64,000 nt of DNA from Candidatus Excrementavichristensenella intestinipullorum (GTDB taxonomy: Bacteria; Bacillota; Clostridia; Christensenellales; Aristaeellaceae): positions 1-64,000 of the forward strand of contig DVHZ01000118.1 in the NCBI GenBank assembly GCA_018711685.1, given 5' to 3'. This document shows positions 58,713 to 64,000 of this stretch, one piece after another; position 1 is the first letter of the stretch; each line of letters opens with the position of its first letter. Under the pieces are notes generated by a model, which saw only the letters and a program-made list of their open reading frames with translations, was not told where the DNA came from and did no database searches. The position numbers and the translations under genes are program-made.

Positions 58713-59531
58713 TCAGTAGATATCCGAGGGAGTGACCCTTTCCACGCCCCGATTGGGGCCGGAGGGGTCCAGCACCAGGAGGCTCTTGGCCCCCTTGACC
58801 TTTTTCTGCTGAGGCTGGGCGGTGGCGATCATCACCCCTACGCCCACCACCTGGGCCTGGAACTCCCCCATCATGTCCACCATGCCCTGGAGGGTTCCGC
58901 CGCCCTTCATGAAATCGTCCACAATCAGCACCCGCTGCCCCGGGCGCACCGACCGCCGGGCCAGGGCCATGGTCTCGATCTTCTCCCCCGAGCCCCCGGC
59001 GATATAGTTGATCTTCACCGCCGGGCCCTCGTAGGCCCGGGAGTCCCGCCGGGCAATGACCAGGGGCGCGTCCAGCATGTGGGCGGTCATCATGGCGATG
59101 GGGATGCCCTTGGTCTCCATGGTGAGCACCAGCTGGGGGGCGGCGTCGTAGTACAATTGCGCCAGCAGCCGGCCCAGCATCCGGGCGGTAGCGGGATGGG
59201 CGGTCACGTCGGAGGTGTACAGAAATCCGCCGGGCAGCAGCCGCCCCGGGTCGCTGAGGCGGTGGGCCAGCTCCTCCAAAAAGGCCCGGGCCTGTTCCCG
59301 GCCCACCGTAGCCCGGTAGCGCACGCCTCCCGCCGCTCCGGCTATGGTGGACAATTCCCCCAGGCCATGCTTGTCCAGTGCCTTGCGCAGGATGTCGATA
59401 TCCTCGCTGATGGTGGACTTGGCCGCGTCTAGCTTCTCACAGAACTCCCCCAAGGTATGGATCTGGTTGGGGGTTTGGGACAGCGTGCTCAACATGACCC
59501 CCAGCCGCTCGTTGCGCTTGATGCGCTCCAT
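58713..59531 (-). CDS. purR: Purine operon repressor PurR (Bacillus type)
   Basis: This 272-residue repressor begins at the ATG after GGGAGGG. An N-terminal winged helix (about 1-75, LGVMLSTLSQTPNQIHTLGEFCEKL) is followed by a phosphoribosyltransferase-like domain (about 80-272). The PRPP-binding loop reads VLIVDDFMKGGGTLQGM. In Bacillus the binding of PRPP releases PurR from DNA so that purine genes are made. The family is complete. It has its own promoter at 59671-59699, in a leader with partial PurBox-like sequence, which suggests autoregulation. Confidence 0.96.
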   Translation of the reverse strand: MERIKRNERLGVMLSTLSQTPNQIHTLGEFCEKLDAAKSTISEDIDILRKALDKHGLGELSTIAGAAGGVRYRATVGREQARAFLEELAHRLSDPGRLLPGGFLYTSDVTAHPATARMLGRLLAQLYYDAAPQLVLTMETKGIPIAMMTAHMLDAPLVIARRDSRAYEGPAVKINYIAGGSGEKIETMALARRSVRPGQRVLIVDDFMKGGGTLQGMVDMMGEFQAQVVGVGVMIATAQPQQKKVKGAKSLLVLDPSGPNRGVERVTPSDIY

Positions 59532-59670
59532 GGCCTTCCCTCCCGAATTCCGAATATTTTCGGTGTGCACCCCGGAATAAGGCCCGAATACCGGCCTTTC
59601 TCCCTTTATTATTCCCTGACGTCCAGAGGCATGTTCGGCTATTTTGGGCAATAATCCGTACTTTCATGAT

Positions 59671-59699
59671 AGTATAGCGAATTTGCCGCAGGCTGTCAA
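59671..59699 (-). promoter_or_regulatory. Promoter of purR
   Basis: On the minus strand TTGACA (59694-59699), 17 bp, TATACT (59671-59676). The leader is about 135 nt. Confidence 0.85.
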
Positions 59700-59829
59700 C
59701 CTGCGAGGGTAGACTTAACCCTCCGGGGGAAGGCCCTCGCCCCGGCTCTCAAACATTTAACACCCATTGGGGCCGTAGGGGCGTATAATGGAGAGACAGG
59801 AAAAATATTACGGCAGGGGAGGCGCGGCT

Positions 59830-61230
59830 ATGGCGGCGCATATTCGGGATTACCAAGGGGGCAGGGTGGCCTTTGTGGGCATCGGCGGCTGCTCCATGTC
59901 GGGGCTGGCGGGGCTGATGAAGGAGCTGGGCTACCAGGTGACCGGCTCCGACCGGACCGCTTCCCACAAAACCGAGCACCTGGAAGCCCAGGGCATCCCG
60001 GTGTCCATCGGCCACCGGCCGGAAAACGTGCGGGGGGCGGACCTGGTGGTGTACACCGCAGCCATCCCTTCGGACAATCCGGAGCGGGCCGAGGCCCGGC
60101 GGCTGGGCATTCCCCAGCTGGAGCGGGCCACCCTGCTGGGGCAGCTGATGGAGGGTTATACCCAGGCGGTGGGGGTAAGCGGCACCCACGGCAAGACCAC
60201 CACCACCGCCATGCTGTCCCAGGTATTCGTGGAATGCGGCGTTCGCCCCACGGTGCACATCGGCGGCGAGCTGGACGCGGTAGGCGGCTCTACCCTGCTG
60301 GGGGACAAGGAATTTTTTATCACCGAGGCCTGCGAGTTCGCGGGCAGCTTCTGGCAGTTCAAGCCCACCATCGCCCTCATCCTCAACATCGACGAGGACC
60401 ATCTGGACTTTTATAAGGACATCGACGACATTGAAAACGCCTTCCACCGCTTCGCCGGCCTCACCCCCCAGGAGGACGGCTGGGTGGTGGGCTGGGGCGA
60501 CGACAAGCGGGTACGCAACGTGATGGAGCGGTCGAACCGCCATACCCGCTCCTACGGCCTGTCCCCCCACAACGAGCTGCGGGCGGAACAGCTCAGCTAC
60601 GACGAGCTGGGCCGGGCCCACTTCACCGCCACCCTGTTCGGCCACCCCCTGTGCGAGGTGGACCTGGCGGTGTCCGGCGCCCACAACGTGCTCAACGCCC
60701 TGGCCGCCATCGCCGTCTCCTCCATCTGCCAGCTGCCCATGCAGCAGGTGGCCTCCAGCCTGTCCCGGTTCACCGGCGCGCACCGGCGCTTTGAGCTCAC
60801 CAGCGTCACCGACGGGGTGAACGTGTACCAGGACTACGGCCACAACCCGGCGGAGATCAAGAACGCCCTATCCATCGCCAAGCTCCAGCCCCACCGCACC
60901 CTGTGGGCCGTGTGGCAGCCCCATACCTATTCCCGCACCAAAAAGCTGTTCAGCCAGTTCCTGGACGCCTTCCACGACGCGGACCAGGTGCTGGTCACCG
61001 ACATCTGCGCCGCCCGGGAGCAGGACCCGGGGGACATCGCTTCCTCCATGCTGATTCAGCCCCTGCGGGACCACGGAAGCCCCGCCCACCTGACCCCCTC
61101 CTTCGACGACGCCGAGGCCTTCCTCCGGGCCCACTGGCAGCCCGGCGATCTGGTGGTCACCCTGGGCTGCGGCGATATCGACCTGCTCAACGAGCAAATC
61201 AAGCTCCATGGGGATACGCCTGGGAAGTAA
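59830..61230 (+). CDS. murC: UDP-N-acetylmuramate-L-alanine ligase
   Basis: This 466-residue Mur ligase adds L-alanine to UDP-MurNAc in peptidoglycan synthesis. An N-terminal Rossmann region has FVGIGGCSMSGLAGLM, the ATP loop is GVSGTHGKTTTTAM, and the central domain has ILNIDEDHLDFYKD. DYGHNPAEIKNAL marks the C-terminal domain. ATG at 59830 follows GGGGAGG. A -10 box (TATAAT, about 59782-59787) lies close upstream but the -35 is weak. It stands apart from other mur genes and is followed by two tandem inverted repeats. Confidence 0.97.
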   Translation: MAAHIRDYQGGRVAFVGIGGCSMSGLAGLMKELGYQVTGSDRTASHKTEHLEAQGIPVSIGHRPENVRGADLVVYTAAIPSDNPERAEARRLGIPQLERATLLGQLMEGYTQAVGVSGTHGKTTTTAMLSQVFVECGVRPTVHIGGELDAVGGSTLLGDKEFFITEACEFAGSFWQFKPTIALILNIDEDHLDFYKDIDDIENAFHRFAGLTPQEDGWVVGWGDDKRVRNVMERSNRHTRSYGLSPHNELRAEQLSYDELGRAHFTATLFGHPLCEVDLAVSGAHNVLNALAAIAVSSICQLPMQQVASSLSRFTGAHRRFELTSVTDGVNVYQDYGHNPAEIKNALSIAKLQPHRTLWAVWQPHTYSRTKKLFSQFLDAFHDADQVLVTDICAAREQDPGDIASSMLIQPLRDHGSPAHLTPSFDDAEAFLRAHWQPGDLVVTLGCGDIDLLNEQIKLHGDTPGK

Positions 61231-61243
61231 TCCTGAAGAGAGA

Positions 61244-61299
61244 CTGGCGCCTGAATGGGGGCCATGGACTTTCGTCCATGGCCCCCATTCAGGCGCCAG
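61244..61299 (+). repeat. Perfect 26-bp inverted repeat after murC
   Basis: Arms 61244-61269 and 61274-61299 are fully complementary around a TTTC loop. It starts 14 nt past the murC stop. No T-tract follows. It is probably a terminator, or an RNA stabiliser for murC. Confidence 0.75.
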
Positions 61300-61341
61300 C
61301 CGTGGGCGGTTCCGGGGCCCAAGGCCCGGAACCGCCCACGG
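61300..61341 (+). repeat. Second inverted repeat after murC
   Basis: Arms of 17 bp (61300-61316 and 61325-61341) pair perfectly, and the loop is GCCCAAGG, which can pair internally. It directly follows the 26-bp repeat, so two strong hairpins sit in tandem between murC and the ctsR promoter. Confidence 0.7.
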
Positions 61342-61423
61342 CCACCCCGGTCAGTTCATTAACCCGGCAAAATTATCATAAAATATAAATTTTGCCTCTT
61401 CCCCGGCTGGTTGAAACTTTTAC

Positions 61424-61451
61424 TTGCTTTTTTCCGTCAGAGGCATATAAT
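61424..61451 (+). promoter_or_regulatory. Promoter of the ctsR operon
   Basis: TTGCTT (61424-61429), a 16-bp spacer and TATAAT (61446-61451). The CtsR box begins 3 bp after the -10, so binding would block the start site. Confidence 0.8.
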
Positions 61452-61453
61452 AT

Positions 61454-61470
61454 AGTCAAAGATGGTCAAA
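61454..61470 (+). promoter_or_regulatory. CtsR operator
   Basis: AGTCAAA-GAT-GGTCAAA matches the known CtsR heptad direct repeat (RGTCAAA-N3-RGTCAAA) exactly. It lies over the transcription start of ctsR-mcsA-mcsB-clpC and implies the standard negative feedback that is relieved on heat or protein stress. Confidence 0.95.
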
Positions 61471-61489
61471 AGCATGGGAGATGATCCGG

Positions 61490-61969
61490 ATGGCTCAATT
61501 GAGCGATACCATAGAGCAATTTATCAAGGAACTGATGAGCGGGGACACCCAGATCGAGCTGAGGCGGAACGAGCTGGCCCAGCATTTTGGGTGCGCGCCC
61601 AGTCAAATCAACTACGTGCTGGCCACCCGTTTTTCGGTGGACCACGGCTATCTGATCGAGAGCCGCCGGGGTGGCGGCGGGTACGTGCGCATCGTGCGGA
61701 TGCAGATTCACGGGGCGGACGACCTGCTGAGCACGCTGCTAAGGCGAGTGGGCAACGCCATTGAGGAGGAGGCGGCTCTGGCCATCATCCAGCAGCTCAT
61801 GGAATCCAAGCTGGTGACGGCCAAGGAGGCCAAGCTGATGGGGGCCGCCGTATCCAGAAGCGCCATGGCGCTGCCGGTGACGGCGAAAGACGTGCTGCGG
61901 GCGTCGGTGATGCGCAGTATGCTCAAGCAGGTATTTCGCAATTTGGAGGGAGAAGGGCATGATCTGTGA
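61490..61969 (+). CDS. ctsR: Transcriptional repressor CtsR
   Basis: This protein of about 159 residues represses class III heat-shock genes. The N-terminal winged helix (about 1-75) reads LSDTIEQFIKELM, then INYVLATRFSVDHGYLIESRRGGGGY, with the conserved Gly-rich wing that senses heat in Bacillus. The C-terminal domain (about 80-159) holds McsB phosphorylation/ClpC contact regions. I favour the ATG at 61490 (GGGAG 9 nt before); one at 61481 is also in frame. It is the first gene of its operon and overlaps mcsA by 11 nt. Confidence 0.96.
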   Translation: MAQLSDTIEQFIKELMSGDTQIELRRNELAQHFGCAPSQINYVLATRFSVDHGYLIESRRGGGGYVRIVRMQIHGADDLLSTLLRRVGNAIEEEAALAIIQQLMESKLVTAKEAKLMGAAVSRSAMALPVTAKDVLRASVMRSMLKQVFRNLEGEGHDL

Positions 61970-62555
61970 CGAGTGCGGGGTGAACACGGCCACTATCAAG
62001 CTGATGACCATCAGCGGCGGAGAAAAGACGGAGCGGCACCTGTGCACCCAGTGTATGCGGCGGCTGCGGGGGCAGTTCGGGGTGGTGGACCTGTCCAGCC
62101 TGGCGGGCATATTGAGCGGACTACTGCAGCAGGCGGCCAAGCAGCTGAGCCCGGAAGAGGCGGAAGCGGCGGCGGACCTGTGCTGCGAAGGCTGCGGGCA
62201 GAGCTACGAGGCCTTCCGGGAAAGCGGCTTTCTGGGATGTGCCCAGTGCTACCAGGCTTTCCGGGAACCGCTGACCACGCTACTCAAGCGGGTGCAAGGG
62301 CACGCCCAGCATTGCGGCCGCATCCCCGGCCGCAAGACGGACGACGTATCCCTGCGGCTGAGCCTGAGCCGGATGAGACAGCAGCTAAACCGGGCCATCG
62401 CCCAGGAGGAATACGAGGAGGCCGCCCGGCTGAGGGATCAGATCCGGGCGCTGACCGCCCAGTTGGAGAGCCGGGAAGCCGGGCAAAGCGCGCCGGACGC
62501 CGCCGTCTCTCCCCAGAGCGCCCTTCAGGAGGGAGGCGATGCCCGTGAACAATGA
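61959..62555 (+). CDS. mcsA: McsA, activator of protein-arginine kinase McsB
   Basis: This 198-residue protein has two zinc-type double-Cys sites near the N-terminus (CDEC, CTQC) and two in the middle (CCEGC, CAQC), and a C-terminal UVR coiled coil (about 125-175, LNRAIAQEEYEEAARLRDQIRAL). McsA binds and activates McsB and affects CtsR release. The start ATG overlaps ctsR. The Cys pattern is full. The stop overlaps mcsB by 17 nt. Confidence 0.95.
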   Translation: MICDECGVNTATIKLMTISGGEKTERHLCTQCMRRLRGQFGVVDLSSLAGILSGLLQQAAKQLSPEEAEAAADLCCEGCGQSYEAFRESGFLGCAQCYQAFREPLTTLLKRVQGHAQHCGRIPGRKTDDVSLRLSLSRMRQQLNRAIAQEEYEEAARLRDQIRALTAQLESREAGQSAPDAAVSPQSALQEGGDAREQ

Positions 62556-63579
62556 GGATATCACCCGGCGTGCGCCGGAGCAGGACGTGGTGGTGTTCAG
62601 CCGGGTACGCCTGGCCCGCAACTATGCCGACACTCCCTTTTCCCCCAAAATGGAGGCGGAGCAGGCCGGGCAGATGATCCAGAGGGTGCGGGAGGTCATC
62701 GCCCAGGGCCCGGAAGCGGAGCAATACCAGTGCCTGTTGATGCGGGAGCTCAGCGAGGCCCAGCGCAACCAGTTGGTGGAGCACCACCTGATCTCCTACG
62801 ACCTGCTCAAATACGCGGACTGGTCTGCCACCTTTATCTCCAGCGGCGAAACGGTGTCGGTGATGGTGAACGAAGAGGATCACCTGCGCATCCAGGGGAT
62901 GCTGCGGGGGCTGCAGCTGGAACGGGCGGCGGAATTGGCTTTCCACATGGAGGAGCGGCTCAGCGTCCAGGAGGAGTTTGCCTTCGACGCCCAATGGGGT
63001 TACCTGACCAGCTGCCCCACCAATACCGGTACCGGAATGCGGGCCTGCGCGGTGGTGCATCTTCCGGCGCTGTCGGCGTCGGAGCAGATCAACCCCCTGG
63101 CCCAGGCAGCGGCCCGGCTGGGCATGACGGTGCGGGGCCTGTATGGGGAGGGCAGTGACGCCAAATCCCACCACCTGTACATGATTTCCAACCAGGTGAC
63201 CTTGGGCCGCAGCGAGGAGGACATCATCCGCTCCCTCATCGTCACCACTCAGCAGATCGCCGCAAGCGAGCGGGCGGCCCGGACACGAATGATGTCGGAT
63301 CAGGGCGCCACGATGCTGGATAGGCTGATGCGCACCCTGGGCATCGTAAAGTACGCCCGGATCATGCGCCTGGACGAAATGTTGCCCCGGCTCAGCGACG
63401 CCCGGTTAGCCGCCGCTTTGGGGCTGTTGGATTACCCTCTTACAGGGCTGGATAACCTGATCTGCGACCTGCAGGACGGCTCCCTGTCCGCCCGGGCGGG
63501 CCGGGAGATGGCCTCGGTGGAGCTCAACGCCCTGCGGGCCGATATCCTGCGCGACGCCTTCCGGGACGTGGAGCCCTGA
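62539..63579 (+). CDS. mcsB: Protein-arginine kinase McsB
   Basis: This 346-residue ATP:guanido phosphotransferase-fold kinase phosphorylates arginine residues of CtsR and of damaged proteins, marking them for ClpCP. Family landmarks are VVVFSRVRLARNYADTPF, the loop GYLTSCPTNTGTGMRA with the catalytic Cys and LYGEGSDAKSHHLYMISNQV. It begins at the ATG overlapping mcsA, with GGAGGCG upstream. The 115-bp gap to clpC is longer than the internal overlaps of the operon but shows no clear promoter. Confidence 0.97.
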   Translation: MPVNNEDITRRAPEQDVVVFSRVRLARNYADTPFSPKMEAEQAGQMIQRVREVIAQGPEAEQYQCLLMRELSEAQRNQLVEHHLISYDLLKYADWSATFISSGETVSVMVNEEDHLRIQGMLRGLQLERAAELAFHMEERLSVQEEFAFDAQWGYLTSCPTNTGTGMRACAVVHLPALSASEQINPLAQAAARLGMTVRGLYGEGSDAKSHHLYMISNQVTLGRSEEDIIRSLIVTTQQIAASERAARTRMMSDQGATMLDRLMRTLGIVKYARIMRLDEMLPRLSDARLAAALGLLDYPLTGLDNLICDLQDGSLSARAGREMASVELNALRADILRDAFRDVEP

Positions 63580-63694
63580 GGTCTTGGCCAGGAACGGCCC
63601 AAATAGACAATACCCCCGCGCCCGGTTCCGGGAAGCCGTTTCCGGAACGCGGCGCCCCCCATGGGCCCGGCGCGGAACAGATGGAGGACGAAAT

Positions 63695-64000
63695 ATGGCA
63701 TTTTATTCCCGGTTTACCGAGCGGGCCCAGCGGGCGCTGATGGCCGCCCAGCGCGAGGCCGCTCAGATGGGGCGCAATTACGTGGGCACCGAACACCTGC
63801 TGCTGGGCGTGCTGGCCAATCCTGGCGCGGCGGGCATGGTGCTGGGGGGCATTACCCTAGACGCAGCCCGCGGGGAGATTCTGTCGCTGTTGGGGCAAGG
63901 CGATAATCCCGAGGCCAAGGCCACGGCCTACACGCCCCGCACCAAGAAGGTGTTGGAGCTGAGCGCCCGGGAAGCCCACGAGCTCAAGCAGAATTACGTG
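63695..64000 (+). CDS. clpC: ATP-dependent Clp protease ATP-binding subunit ClpC (5' part)
   Basis: Only the first 102 codons are in the window and the frame is open to the edge. The sequence begins MAFYSRFTERAQRALMAAQ and continues GRNYVGTEHLLLGVLAN, which is the Clp_N repeat domain of ClpC. The AAA+ modules lie outside. ATG follows GGAGGACGAAAT. ClpC would work with ClpP and the arginine-phosphate tags made by McsB. Fourth gene of the ctsR operon. Confidence 0.95.
   Translation, partial: MAFYSRFTERAQRALMAAQREAAQMGRNYVGTEHLLLGVLANPGAAGMVLGGITLDAARGEILSLLGQGDNPEAKATAYTPRTKKVLELSAREAHELKQNYV

Overview
The window looks like chromosome from a GC-rich member of the Clostridia (Bacillota). Support for this comes from the rpmH-rnpA-yidD-yidC(spoIIIJ)-jag block, a CtsR-McsA-McsB-ClpC heat-shock operon with a CtsR box, a Bacillus-type PurR, an alpha2-type glycyl-tRNA synthetase, a YtrA-type GntR regulator, strong AGGAGG-like ribosome-binding sites and many near-consensus sigma-A promoters. 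Codon third positions are very GC-rich, so almost every real gene has long antisense shadow frames. I see no rRNA, tRNA, CRISPR array, insertion sequence or prophage. The genes are mostly housekeeping, with accessory transport and cell-envelope genes between them.

Layout. 1-2.1 kb: an autoregulated GntR/ABC exporter operon. 2.1-7.7 kb (minus): a CapA-like protein with Big2 domains, then a lipoprotein and a three-gene ABC system. 7.8-11.1 kb (minus): YebC, a degenerate Nudix protein, an acidic membrane protein and MgtC. 11.2-13.9 kb (minus): jag-yidC-yidD-rnpA-rpmH. 14.2-15.6 kb: gdhA, where dnaA would commonly be found. 15.9-18.9 kb: metNIQ behind an apparent methionine leader-peptide attenuator. 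19-22.1 kb: a Tat-exported FMN/FAD reductase divergent from a MerR regulator. 22.5-30.6 kb (minus): comM, a very large GT-C glycosyltransferase fusion, yraN-rnhB, rbgA and rplS. 30.8-39.6 kb (plus): a UBA-like membrane protein, a two-component system, polA-coaE-lytic transglycosylase and an oligopeptide-type binding lipoprotein. 39.7-43.5 kb: an oxidoreductase, a heparinase-like protein and a class II aldolase. 43.7-47.4 kb (minus): a PQQ-like lipoprotein and glyS. 47.7-52.6 kb: a secreted caspase-like protein with six Big2 domains, a tiny FeoB-associated-type Cys-rich protein and murJ. 52.8-56.8 kb: a C_GCAxxG_C_C protein, a ketose-bisphosphate aldolase, cstA and an IseA-like secreted protein. 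56.9-59.5 kb (minus): queG, DUF554 and purR. 59.8-64 kb: murC, then ctsR-mcsA-mcsB-clpC, with clpC cut by the window edge.

The most notable signals are regulatory. (1) Upstream of metNIQ there is a 36-codon ORF with seven Met codons, including three in a row. It has a good ribosome-binding site, a consensus promoter and mutually exclusive RNA pairings that end in a terminator, the architecture of classical ribosome-mediated attenuation but reading methionine. (2) The reductase/MerR intergenic region has a 19-bp-spaced promoter with a dyad operator inside the spacer, and a second copy of that operator ahead of merR. (3) Several convergent gene ends carry unusually long, perfect inverted repeats that are unrelated in sequence. 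Protein-level oddities include the caspase-Big2 protein, the double GT-C fusion, a MetQ without a lipobox cysteine and a Nudix protein missing most of its catalytic box.
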